A stretch of 64,000 nt of DNA from Tupaia tana (taxonomy: Eukaryota; Chordata; Mammalia; Scandentia; Tupaiidae), in NCBI GenBank assembly GCA_026018925.1, contig JAKSZU010000003.1, positions 184,481,505 through 184,545,504 on the forward strand. Reading direction: 5' to 3'. Within the stretch, counting starts at the first letter, position 1, and the number at the start of each line of letters is the position of its first letter. The position numbers and the translations under genes are program-made. The notes beneath the pieces were generated by a model. That model did not search any database, was not told the origin of the DNA, and saw only the letters and a program-made list of their open reading frames with translations. Of the stretch, positions 11,935 to 22,255 are shown piece by piece.

Positions 11935-12160
11935 TATCAGCTGCATCTGATCCAATTGACCATAATCTCTTTCTAACCCACTTTTAACATTGGCCTCCAG
12001 GTTACTGTACATTGAGTTAGCCTCCTACTGATTCATCCTCATTTGGAGTTTTTCCTCTTCTTAACTTCTTCACTTTGGAGTGGCCAGGCTTGGTCTTTCA
12101 TGCTCCTTTCTTCTCCCTCTGAACTTCCTTGCCACTTTATGGTATATACGCACAGTACAA
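11935..12160 (+). mobile_element. L2 reverse-transcriptase-region relic
   Basis: One frame reads DPIDHNLFLTHF before a stop, matching the F-D-T-V-D-H-S-L-L-L region of L2/CR1-type reverse transcriptase. Further cognate DNA (GGCCTCCAGGTTACTGTACA) follows. It is broken by stops. Confidence 0.5.
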
Positions 12161-12254
12161 TTTTTAAATATTTTTTGTAAATAAGGAAGGAAAGCTTAGG
12201 ATTGAGAAAGCATGGTTTTGCTCTCTCTGCACTGTTGACATTTGGGGCCAGATC

Positions 12255-12528
12255 TTCTTTTTTTTTTTTTTTTTTTTCACAGCAAAATTTTTGCTTATAG
12301 GGCCTGTGTGCTCACCAGAGACAGTCAGAGAGAGAAAGTGAGAAAACACTCCATGGGGGGGATAGCCACACTTGGCCACACTGCAATCCCTTCTCCTCTA
12401 TTCTCCTCTTGGGATTTTGGGCATACACGCATGCCCAGCATGAGTTTCAAACTGCCAGGTCCAGGACTCAACCCATGGTCAGCCATGTGGAAGTCCAACA
12501 CCTTAACCACTATGCCACATGCTGGCCC
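12255..12528 (-). mobile_element. SINE-L, minus strand, with TSD
   Basis: Poly(T), then GCTTATAGGGCCTGTGTGC, reversed body and head ending CATGCTGGCCC. GGGGCCAGAT (left) and GGGACCAGAT (right) flank it. A short repeat of CCACACTTGGCCACACT lies inside. Confidence 0.75.
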
Positions 12529-13178
12529 TGGGACCAGATAGTTCTTTGTTATGGGATTGTCATGTGCATTGTGGGATGACCCACCCTGACTGCCCTCTGC
12601 CCTCTTGAGCCAGTAGTACCCCCAGTGTGATGACCAAAAGTGTCCATACACATTATCTAGTGTTCCCATGATGGGCAAAAACCACTCTCCTAAACCACTG
12701 ATTTAACATAAGTTTGTGGAAAAATATACTTTAATAATATAGATTATAACCATGGACTTAATTTGGCCAATATAGTTTTTTTAAGTTTATATTTTTATGT
12801 TATAGGAACCTGAAAAATAATAAAAGTGAACAACAGAATCATAAGCCAAGATGAAATAAAAGTCAAATAAAACTCACTATTGGCAGAAAACTCAAGAAAA
12901 TAGGTTTGGATGTATCTTTAGCCCAACACCATTACTTGCAAAAACATGCACATTGTTTTGCCTTTGAAGCAGCTGTAAACAATATCCTAAATAGAGATTC
13001 AAGTTCATCTCTGGCACTTCTTGATAATTGCATTCAGCAGAGAAAACTAAGGCTTAGAGGGGTTCCCTTGCCCACATCTGGGAAAATAATCAAATCATTT
13101 ACTTCTCAGCTCTTCACATTTTTATCTCTAAGAATCAGATAATTTAGATGAATTGTCACTAAAAATTACAAAGTTCTT

Positions 13179-13451
13179 TTTTTTTTTTTTTTTTTTTGGA
13201 GAGGTTTTTGCTATAGGGCGCGTGAGCTCATCAGACAGACAGAGAGAGACAGAGAGACAGAAAGCAGGAAATCACTCCCCAGGGGGGATGGTCACGCCGC
13301 AATCCCTTCTCCATTCTCCTCTCAGGATCTTGGGCACGCACACACACGCGCCCGGCGGGAGTTTAAGCCACTGCCACTGGGTCTGGGACTTGAACCGCGG
13401 TCGACTACGTGGGAGTCCAGCGACATAGCCATTACGCTTACTGCTGGTCCC
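13179..13451 (-). mobile_element. SINE-L, young, perfect TSD
   Basis: AAAATTACAAAGTTCTT is identical on both sides (13162-13178 and 13452-13468). The tRNA-like head keeps A and B box similarity. A 6-bp CCACTG/CCACTGGG stutter is the main oddity. Confidence 0.95.
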
Positions 13452-13849
13452 AAAATTACAAAGTTCTTAATAGACGTAAGATGGTATAAGATGGTATTAT
13501 TGTTTGCATTTAAAGATGAATGAACAGGAAGTTGGTAGGAACATGAAGGTCCTTAGCTAAGGCTCCCAGGACCTGTATCTGGCAGCTCCTTTATACCCAC
13601 TCCAACCTTATTTTCTTTGCATAGAAAAAAATTAAAAGGACAGGGCATCCTTCCCTCTGTCCCCCTCTTTCCCTTCAAATTTTTCTTCATAACAACTACC
13701 AGTCTTGTACTTCTAAACCTAAATGAATGTAGATACCATTATTTTAATTAATTACTCAAATAATTAATTTTAAATTAGAAAGTGACACATAAATTTGGGA
13801 GGGGGGAAGTACAAAATGGCATCTGATAAAACTGGGCTCTGTCTCACCT

Positions 13850-14013
13850 CTTTTTAAAAAAGAATTATTCATTTAATTTAATTTATTATTAATTGACCAG
13901 AGAGAGAGAGAAAGGGAAAGTGAGAAACCAAACCATCAGGTTCAGGATTTGGACCATAGTTGACTATATGCAGTCCAACACCTTAACCACCATGTTGCCC
14001 TCTGCCCCCCATA
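13850..14013 (-). mobile_element. SINE-S, minus strand, with TSD
   Basis: Reversed tail TTTAATTTAATTTATTATTA, then GACCAGAGAGAGAG and head relic. CTCTGTCTCACCT (left) and CTCTGTTTCACCT (right) flank it. Confidence 0.75.
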
Positions 14014-14896
14014 CTCTGTTTCACCTTTGAACTCAGCCTTTCTTGAAGCCAGATTTAACCACTAGTAACTGACATTTTATGTCCTTACAGAAATTTCCTA
14101 TGTATATGTACTGATGTATAAATGTGCATGTGTGGGGGCAGGGAGAGGGAGAAAGTGTAATGGATATAGCTTTGAACAATTAAAATTTTGTAACTAATTT
14201 TTGTTCAAATAACAATGTCTCTTAGAAATTTTTTATGAAAGCACATTAGAACTTATTACTTTATATTTTACAGCTGTAGAGGAACTCTAAGATGATATCA
14301 TAATTTATCTGATCAGTTCATTATTGATAACTATTTAGATAGTTTCTAGTCTTTAGCTATTACAATGCTGCAAAGGACAGGTTTAATGTTGAAATTTTAC
14401 TGTTACGTTCTTTTTTGATGAGAAGTGCTCTGAGCCTTAATCCTTTCTTTCAACATAATAAATTTTGATTGTTAATGATTATGTTGTTATTAAATAAATA
14501 GGCCAAATAGAATGTGTACAATACATATTTTAAAGAAATTGGAAGATGCTCTATTATTTCCTGAGAGTCAATATTGAACTTAAGAAAGAGGAAAGAAATT
14601 TGCAGAAAACTTGACAGGTCAGTCTTTCAGGGACGTATTTAAAATATTGTTCCCAAGACAATGGTTTCATGATTTTAGCATTCTAGAACTTAGTTGCAAT
14701 TTACTTATGATGGCGCACCTATCTGTATTTATCCTCAGATTCATTTTTTTCAAGCAATGTTCAATTATTGTAAAATGTGTTAGAATTAATCTTTGGAAAA
14801 TGCATGGATATCATTAAAAGTGGGCAATGAAAAGAAATGAAGAATAGTGCTCGTTTTTTATTTATACAAATTTTATTTGTAAAGATAATGGTTTCT

Positions 14897-15166
14897 GGAG
14901 ACCAGCAGTTAGCATAATGGCTATGTTGCTGGACTCCCATGTAGCCGACCATGGTGTGAGTCCCAGACCCAGTGGCTTAAACTCATGCTGGGCACTTGTG
15001 GGTGCGTGCCCAGGGTCCTGAGAGGAGAATGGAGGAGAAGGGATTGCAGCGTGGCCATCCCCCCCCCCAGGGGGGGGGGGTGTAATTTCTCACCTTCTGT
15101 CTCTGTCTCTGTCTTTCTGAAAAGTGCACACGCTATATAGCAAAAACCTCTCACACACACACAAAA
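14897..15166 (+). mobile_element. SINE-L, perfect TSD, expanded C/G hairpin
   Basis: AAAGATAATGGTTTCT is identical at 14881-14896 and 15167-15182. The CCCCCC-A-GGGGGG body motif has grown to runs of about ten C and ten G at 15060-15080. The tail is (CA)n then A7. Confidence 0.95.
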
Positions 15167-16126
15167 AAAGATAATGGTTTCTTCTGAGCTTTTAAAAAAA
15201 ATAAATTTCCATGGTACTGTCATGTGAAACATATCATGGTCTCATCACTTATAACCTTCTCTGTCTATATGCTATCATCTCAATTACCTTGAAGAACTAT
15301 ACAACAAATCTGTTATTATAGTATGATCAATGGAAGCAGATGTATTTGGGGATATACTTCCATATGGTATTCCAGATGTGTAGTCTTTGCTTACCAATGA
15401 ATTATTGTAGATTTCAAATGAAAGGCAAAAAATAACTACATATTTCCCATCACTGGGTAATACATTTGTTCTTCAGAATTTGGGAAACAAGATGTGCATC
15501 TTTTGGTACTTGTTTGTTTTTATATTTAATGATTGATAAAACGGCATATTTATTGGAACTTAAATCAGCTTTAAAGAGGAGCAGTTCTAACTGGCAAAAA
15601 AGCACTAAAATGCATTTCTTAATGTCATGTAATTGCCTTTACAAAATCATCCCATAAAAATACTCATTATAAACATGTCATTCAAAAAAATGTCATCCAT
15701 TAACTTGGAAATAAAATTATAATTACTATTATAAAGCTTTGAGGAGATTCTGCTAGGAGGGTTGCATGTTAATTGCATAGTTTAAGGCTTCTAAATTAAG
15801 ACTGGGGGAATAAAAACCATAATTGTCTGAGGAGAAGCACGTAAGCATTTAAGGACTGGAGATGTTAAAAAAAAGTTTCCCTTCTGCTTAGTGATCATAA
15901 TGGATTAGAAAGTAATATAAAGAAAATTCCCGTGCATGAAAATTGCTCTTTATTAAGGCCAGGGGCTTAGAGGGAGGTCCGTTCTCCCATGCAGTCCCAG
16001 AGGGGCGCAAATTCAACACCGGAAACCGCCTATACTTTTTGAGAGCCGCGCGGGCTGGGCTGTGTACCAACAGCCTCGTCAACTGCAGACGGAACTGCAG
16101 CATCCCTTCCTGCAGTAGCGCGTCAG

Positions 16127-16133
16127 CCATTGG
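16127..16133 (-). promoter_or_regulatory. CCAAT box (inverted)
   Basis: CCATTGG sits inside AGCCATTGGCT, which is a minus-strand CCAAT with flanks favourable for NF-Y. It is about 230 bp before the gamma ATG, in the CpG-rich block. Short motif, so the call rests on context. Confidence 0.4.
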
Positions 16134-16143
16134 CTCTTCGCGA

Positions 16144-16149
16144 CACGTG
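16144..16149. promoter_or_regulatory. E-box CACGTG
   Basis: Palindromic CACGTG in the context CGACACGTGACT, the type bound by USF, MAX or TFE-family bHLH-zip factors. It lies 11 bp after the CCAAT box, a spacing common in CpG promoters. Its use is inferred. Confidence 0.35.
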
Positions 16150-16215
16150 ACTGATAAAGCCTTTTCTGTGTCTTTTCTCGCCCATCTGTGTGCAGGGCAC
16201 TGATAGGCCAGGCTG

Positions 16216-16251
16216 ATGCGCAGGCAATTTATCATCTTGATCTCCCACTGA
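16216..16251 (+). other. uORF 1 in probable gamma leader
   Basis: An ATG followed by ten sense codons and TGA, out of frame with the gamma start. It is part of the mRNA only if transcription starts upstream of 16216, which the CpG block position makes likely. Translation is not shown. Confidence 0.3.
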
Positions 16252-16255
16252 GTCA
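16249..16255. promoter_or_regulatory. AP-1-like TGAGTCA
   Basis: Exact TGAGTCA between the CpG block and the gamma ATG. It matches the AP-1 (FOS/JUN) consensus and could make the gamma leader activity-responsive. It overlaps the stop codon of a short upstream frame, so it may be transcribed leader rather than promoter. Confidence 0.25.
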
Positions 16256-16290
16256 GGGAGCTCTCCTGTCACCAGTATTGATTTCAGAGG

Positions 16291-16299
16291 ATGGACTAA
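16291..16299 (+). other. uORF 2, minimal ATG-GAC-TAA
   Basis: A three-codon start-stop frame 66 bp before the gamma ATG. Such minimal frames can dampen initiation downstream. Functional relevance is inferred only. Confidence 0.25.
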
Positions 16300-16364
16300 A
16301 TTTCCTAGGATTTCCATTAAGAATTAAGAAAAAAGCTCTAAGCACGCAGGGTAGCCAGACAGAC

Positions 16365-16397
16365 ATGGATATGAGATGGCACTGTGAAAACTCGCAG
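16365..16397 (+). CDS. NRXN1: Neurexin-1 gamma, first coding exon (MDMRWHCENSQ)
   Basis: Eleven codons give MDMRWHCENSQ, which I recognise as the unique N-terminus of the short neurexin-1 gamma isoform. The exon ends CAG followed by the donor GTAGCT, in phase 0, and fits the phase-0 acceptor at 49796. The ATG is in good initiation context (G at -3, G at +4). The frame stays open upstream to about 16188 but has no earlier ATG. Gamma lacks all LNS and EGF domains: after these residues it continues with the juxtamembrane stalk and cysteine loop, then the transmembrane segment and cytoplasmic tail from an exon outside the window. It acts at the presynaptic membrane. The residues are not a typical cleavable signal peptide, so membrane insertion may rely on the transmembrane segment. 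The 5' end of the exon cannot be fixed from sequence and probably lies within 16000-16300. Confidence 0.9.
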
Positions 16398-18302
16398 GTA
16401 GCTTCTTCTATCACAGCCGCTGCTGAGCACAGCTTAGATCTGCAGCATGCAGGGTTTAAGATACCAGAAGCCTGAGAACAATAATGAAAATAAGAATAAA
16501 CTCATTTGGATAAACTAATTTTAAGATTTATATTAAAATATTTCTTCTTGGAGATTGCATGTCAAATTTATGCACGCTGTATATGAAATATGGAAAGATT
16601 GTTTTAAATTTTAAAATGTCCTTAAACCCTGAGCATGGTTGCTTCTAGTTTTGTCTGCTGCTTTTCGCGAGCTTCAGAGGTTTTTCAGCATGCTTGTGGC
16701 AAAAACAACCAAAACTTGTGTGTGTTTGTGTGCATATTCTGTATATATGTATTAACTTGGTTCAAGTAAAAGCATGAATAAAAGCTGCTTTCAATACTTG
16801 CCAGACTGCTTTATTACTGTTAATGACTTGGTGAAAATGTTGCTTAAATATGCTTAGATTCTGACCATGCATGCTTTTGCGGCAGAGTGATATTTTTTTT
16901 GCTGAGAATTTGTAAAGGTGATATGTTTGAATTAAATGCATGTTTGGTACAACAGAAAATGTATTAGTAATAAATGACTAAACTTGATTAACTAATGGAA
17001 ATATTTCATGATGATAAGATTTGAGTAACATTTGTTTACGTTAATTAATTCTGCTTACTGAAAAGATGCATGCCTGAGATAATGAGTGTTCTATTTTTTT
17101 TAAGAAATATTAATTCTGGTTATTTTAAATGTAGTAAGATTTTAATTTTTAAAAATTCTTCCCAGATGAAAGACTTAAAAGCATTTTTAAAAAATTTTAA
17201 CCTAGATGAGGATTCTAAACCTGCTGTTAGTGTATTGAGAAATCAAGTGCACGTTCATGTGTGTGTGAATTCTTTGGGGATTGTTTGATACCCTCCTAAC
17301 TAGTCCTTATTCTCGTGAAGAGTGAAAATGCCTTGGCATTCCAACATTCCCTAGGCCCATGGGAATTAGAGCTAGCAGAAGCAAGAGTGTGGCCAGATGG
17401 GATTGGCATGCTTGGCAGTAAGTGGAGACAATAGGTGGGGGTGGAGCAGATGGAGAACAGAAGGAATTGCTTATCAGAGAAGGGGGGTGGGTGCTTAATA
17501 GTGAAGGAAGCCTGGCCTCTCTTTTCAAGGGAAGTTCTGATTGCAGCTTCTTTTAATTATAAGACAGAATGTTGTGCTGTGGTGACAACTATTTTTCATT
17601 AAATTAGGTAGCCCCAGCTTCAAAGATTAGGGAAGAAATCCAGTGAATAGAAATTGCTTTACCAGGTTATAAGTGCTATGTTGTCTATTTGTTGGTGTTT
17701 GTAACCCTTTTGTTTTTGCCATGTTCAAGGGTAGTAGGAGTGAAAAGAAAAGCTGTTGTGTTATTTGAGTTGGTGGGATCTAAATATATGGCAGTTACTA
17801 CTAAACTTATTTACTAGACCTTGGATGATTCAAGCATCTATAGGGTTTATAGAATTTTTCCTTAAGTAATATTTCAATTCTGAAAATATTAATAGTCCAT
17901 ACTAACTTAACTGCTATGATTTTTACTTTTGACTTTTAAGTAGATGCTGATTTCTAGAATAATTTTGGAGCATTTTATTTAAGTATTTGATAATTTAATC
18001 ATGAAACTTGGGCACTTGATCATTGCCTAGTTTACATTTTGAAATAAAATTAATTTCTCAGCATTCTCCTACAAGCCTTCTGCCACCCCAAGCTCCCAAA
18101 GAACTGGGCATAACCTTTGCCCAGAAAGGTCACAGGACTAGGAAAGGATGAAAGTTAATTTACTTCTGAATTCTGATATTTAATGATTCTTTAAAAATTC
18201 TGAGGTAACCTAGTCACAGGTTCTGGTCTTAAGAAAATAGAATTTGACAAAAATTATGATACCAAAATGTAATAATAAAACACAAATTAAAATTTTAGGT
18301 CT

Positions 18303-18440
18303 AGTGATAGGTCACCACTGCACAAGACTTGGGTCACCCTAAACAGTCAAGTTTTGCAGTGAGTGCCTGTGATCTGAACCAACTGGAAGGCTGGGGCAGA
18401 GGATGGCAGGGGAGAGATTCTGTAAAAACAAACACACAAA
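18303..18440 (+). mobile_element. Possible SINE-X fragment (7SL-like)
   Basis: GTGAGTGCCTGTGATCTGAA followed by AACTGGAAGGCTGGGGCAG resembles the Alu/7SL 5' domain and the 7SL-like part of 33381-33572. It ends in an A/C-rich tail. Weak. Confidence 0.3.
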
Positions 18441-18487
18441 CAAAAACTACGTGTGTCTTATTTTTAAAAATAAATTAATGAAATGTA

Positions 18488-18568
18488 TTGGGTCATCAGA
18501 AAAGTCATGACATATTTTTTCCACATTTTTCTCTGCAAAAATGTGTCATGACTTTAAGGATGACCCAA
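18488..18568. mobile_element. Mariner-type MITE, full palindrome
   Basis: TTGGGTCATCAGAAAAGTC at the left is mirrored by GACTTTAAGGATGACCCAA at the right, about 81 bp overall. TA precedes the left end but the right flank is CC, so the right TA has mutated. Confidence 0.8.
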
Positions 18569-19569
18569 CCTTTTGATCTGTGGGTCATCTACATCTCACT
18601 TTATTTGGTTTGTGAATCTTGCTTACCTAGAACATTTCCATTCTCTAAAGGGAAAGTTGCCATGTTGCTTATCTGTCTTGACTTATCTTTTGAACCTTGC
18701 CTCAGCAAGGAATTATGACCTAAATAATAGACTTGCAAACCTTTTTTTTCCCCTGAAATTCATTAAAGTAAATTCAAAATAATTCAGTCTGATCACTTGT
18801 ACCAGTTTTCCCATGGGTGAAGAACTAAGCCAGTTTCTTAGCACTTCAGCAGCCCTCCTCTTAGAATGTAACGGGAAGCATCCACTGAGCAGCACCATGC
18901 TCCTCACTTGACAAATTCCCTTTCACATTTTCAAGAAGAAATGCAATCTACAGACAGAACTTCAGACAGATACTGATATTTTGGAGGGTTAACTGGTATT
19001 CAATAAAAAAAATGACCAGAGAGAAAAGATAAAAACTTTTCATAACTTTACACAATCATGGTTACTTAATAGGCTAAGAACCATATTCGCCTTATAGGCA
19101 AGCTGGAATGAACCTAGAAAGCCCTGACGTGGTATTAAATGTCTGGTCACAACAGTGTCTGGGCTCAACTGCCGAGCAAACTTCTCACCAAGACATTAAC
19201 CAGGAAAATGCTTACGGAGTTTTAAAATGAATGATGTAGCATTGCATATTAGGGATGTTTTGGGTAGTTGTGATGAAATGTTACTGTCTGTGTGCCTTCC
19301 ATATGTTCCTTTAATTTATGAAATGTGCTCATCCCACAGCATCTGGGTGCATTTATAAACTACAAGTGCAGTCAATGTACTGGATGGTGGATGCGGTACG
19401 CAGAAAGCTAATTGACGGGAAAAGCCCTCTTAGTTTATACGTCTTAGACTTTGAAAGGGGGGAAAAAGAGCATGTAGCCAAGGACTTTAGGCCTTTAGCT
19501 CTACAGATGCCCCTCAACTTTGATGAGGTTACTCCCTGATAAACAGACTACCGATAGGAAGTTTAAACA

Positions 19570-19892
19570 TGGCAGTTGCCCGTTATCCAGTGTCAATTTC
19601 TACCGTTTAAGTTACCTATGCTCAATTAGGGTGTAAAAATAATACAGTTCAATAATATAATTTGAGAGAGAGGTGCCACACTGACATCAGTTTTATTATA
19701 GCATATTGTTATAATTGTTCTATTTTATTATTACTTCTTATTGTAAATCTCTTACTGAGCCTAATTTCTAAATTAAACTTTACTATAGGAATGAATGTAT
19801 AGAGAACATAGTGGGGGCCGACATTGTCCAAGGTTTCAGGTATACACTGGGGGTCTTGAAACATTGCCCACAGGTGAGGAAGGACTTCTTTA
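19570..19892 (+). mobile_element. Tigger-type (pogo) relic
   Basis: ATTATAGCATATTGTTATAA, TGTTCTATTTTATTATTACT, ACTTTACTATAGGAATG and GGTTTCAGGTATACACTGGG-GGTCTTG occur in the order of the Tigger 3' end. The left part is less certain. No transposase frame. Confidence 0.65.
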
Positions 19893-20066
19893 TTTTAAGA
19901 ACTAAGCTTGTACTCTGCTCACTTGGAAAATAAAGCATGTGAAACCACATTTCACCCTGTCAAAATTAGTGCTTTTAATTCTTAATTACAAACACTAGCA
20001 ACATCCATACTTGAACAGTGTTAGTGAATATTACCTTTTGCTTACACCCAGTGAGAGCTTACTGTA

Positions 20067-20358
20067 TTGGGTCATTGAAAAAGTCATGTTGCATTTTTGC
20101 ATAGAAAAAGGGACCAGCAATTGATGTAATGGCTATGTCGCTGGACTTCCGTGTAGTCGACCACGGGTGAGTCCCGGACCTGGTGGCTTAAACTCACACT
20201 GGATGCCTGTGCGTGTGTGCCCAAGATCTCAAGAGGAGAATGGAGGAGAAGGGAATGCGGTGTGGCCATCTCCCCTGGAGGGTGATTTCTCTCTTTCTGT
20301 GTCTCTGTCTCTCTCTGTCTTTCTGGCGAGCACATAAGCCCTATAGCAAAAACCTCTC

Positions 20359-20393
<35 letters not shown>

Positions 20394-20430
20394 TATAGAA
20401 AAATACATCATGACTTTTCCAATGACCCAA
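20067..20430. mobile_element. Mariner-type MITE split by a SINE-L
   Basis: Left arm TTGGGTCATTGAAAAAGTC (20067 on) and right arm GACTTTTCCAATGACCCAA (to 20430), each bordered by TA. The two arms are one palindrome interrupted at its loop by the SINE-L listed next. Confidence 0.85.
20110..20394 (+). mobile_element. SINE-L inserted into the MITE
   Basis: GGACCAGCAATTGATGTAATGG head, standard body and poly(A) of about 27. The 9-bp TSD ATAGAAAAA (20101-20109, 20395-20403) comes from the MITE loop, so the SINE is the younger element. Confidence 0.9.
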
Positions 20431-21285
20431 TATTTAGTTTTTTTCTTCCACCACCCATTTCTCTGCTCCCAGTGTTTTGTTTCTCTGCTACTTTACCTGT
20501 GGTTTATGGACTCAATTACCTCTAGGTATAAAATATGGCATGCCATTTGCTCCACAACTCAAGAATATTTTAAACGTAAGCAATTTATAAACTCAGCATT
20601 CTATGACACCAAGTTCTGCTTATATATGTATCAAACCTTTGAATTTCTTTGATTTCTACTAAAGTTTCTAATATTGACTCAGAAAGATTGATTTTCCTCT
20701 CTTCCTGTCTTATTTACATTTACTTGACAGCTGATGTTTAAATCTCCTGAAGGCCTCCTTCCCTCATCCCTCTGCCAGGGAGAATGGCGCTAAGCACAGT
20801 GCTGTGGAAAAGGCCAGCAGTTTCCAGTATACAGACTAATATTAGAGAATCACTGAGAATTACAAACCTCTGGAGAGTTCTAGAATTTCTTAGAAAATTC
20901 AAGACAGTTTGATTCCAAACTGAATAACCACCACAAAAAAGCAAAAATATATGAGAGATGTCTTCTACTTTTATGTCATCAATTATAGATGTTTATCACT
21001 AGGTATTTCCATTTTCTCCCCAAATTTTCACCAAGTAAATAGTTGAATTTACTTGATAAAATATTAGGGATTATCTCAGGGCTATTTCCCAAAAATCAAT
21101 GATAGATTATTCATTTCAATGTTGTACTGTATATTTTTTGATCTATGTATAAAGCCACAAATTCATTAGGTTTTGATAACAAGACAGTTCAAATATTTCT
21201 CCTATTATTTTCCCCAAGTATACTGTAATGTTTGTTATAAAGGCTCTATGACTTTAGGTGTTGCTTAGTGTATAAAGGGAAAACG

Positions 21286-21463
21286 ATGGTTCAACCATGG
21301 TAGCACAGCAGCAGTGAGATGTTCCGTGATGCTGTAGCCATATGGAAGATCCCAGGGTGGTTCTCAGGTCAACCCGTGCATGTTGGGTGAGAAGGCTAGG
21401 GGAGTGTTATGGCCTGAGACTCCACTGAGGGTGCCTCTCTCTTTATTGTGAAAAAAAAAAATA
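21286..21463 (+). mobile_element. SINE-D
   Basis: Head with ATGGTAGCACAGCAGCAGTG, ACTCCACTGAGGGTGCCTC, CT-rich end and A-run. Diverged. Confidence 0.5.
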
Positions 21464-22045
21464 CACATATAACCTTTTAAAAAGACAAAAACTATTGCAG
21501 GGATAACTTCAGTATTATTTTAGGGAATCAAAATAAGACAGTCCCCAAAAGACAACATCCTGAAGTCTGTATGCTTCCACCTTAGTGTCTACTGCTTTTT
21601 TAAAAATTAAATGATAATAGATCTTATAGGATAGCACAAGATTGGCTCTAAGCCTTTTTTTCCCCCCAGAATATTTACCAAAAATATAATTAGGTAAGTT
21701 TACAGCCTAGATTTCCTGATAAAGTTATGAGTAAAGTGGAGGTGTAACACTTGGAGCAATACCTTCACCTGACTCATTTTCTCACATTTTTCAAATTGAA
21801 AACTGTACTAGTGAATAACCAGAGACAAAATTCCTTCCCAGTAAATCATCCAGTGAAATAAATTTGCTTATATTGAAAAAATTATGTACACAAGTATATA
21901 TTACATATGTAAGCCACAATGTATATATAATAAAGTATGATTATATATTCAAAGTCAAGGCTGCCTTTATGACTTCAAACTCTACTGTTTTACTGTCAGA
22001 TAAAAAATTGTACATAGAATTTTTATTTTTTAAAAAGTTCCTTAT

Positions 22046-22255
22046 GGGTGGGCCCTAAAGTTCAATGTTTAAGGGAGTCAGATCCTATATAGCCAACTAC
22101 AATTTGAATCCTATCCCTGGTGGCATGAAAAACATGCCAAGCATGTGTGTGCGTGTCCAAAATACAGACAGAACTGAGAGTTGAGGGAGAAGGATTACAA
22201 GGTTGCCACACCCCAGTGAGGATGCTTTCTTCCTCTCTCTGGAATACATGTAACT
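22046..22255 (+). mobile_element. SINE-M
   Basis: GTGGGCCCTAAAGTTCAATG head, ACAATTTGAATCCTATCC B-box relic, GAAAAACATGCCAAGCATG and CT-rich end. Confidence 0.55.

Larger units (their letters stand above)
15955..16200 (+). promoter_or_regulatory. NRXN1: CpG-rich probable internal promoter of neurexin-1 gamma
   Basis: I count about 15 CpG dinucleotides in roughly 240 bp, in an intron that otherwise has almost none outside young SINEs. No repeat family is recognisable. An inverted CCAAT box (ATTGG), a CACGTG E-box and a GCGCG-rich core lie within it. I see no convincing TATA box, which fits a CpG-type promoter. It ends about 165 bp before the gamma start codon. An internal promoter for neurexin-1 gamma is established in mammals; placing it exactly here is inferred from composition and position. 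Confidence 0.7.
1..16364 (+). other. NRXN1: NRXN1 intron upstream of the gamma exon (plus gamma leader at its end)
   Basis: No neurexin coding exon is visible here. For alpha and beta transcripts this is the left part of the intron that ends at 49795. The preceding alpha/beta stalk exon must lie outside the window. The stretch is AT-rich and filled with SINEs, MIR, L2 and L1 relics and DNA-transposon relics, listed separately. The parts 7330-8700, 9620-10370 and 12690-13160 hold nothing I can classify apart from short homopolymer and CT/TTCC runs. Confidence 0.75.
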
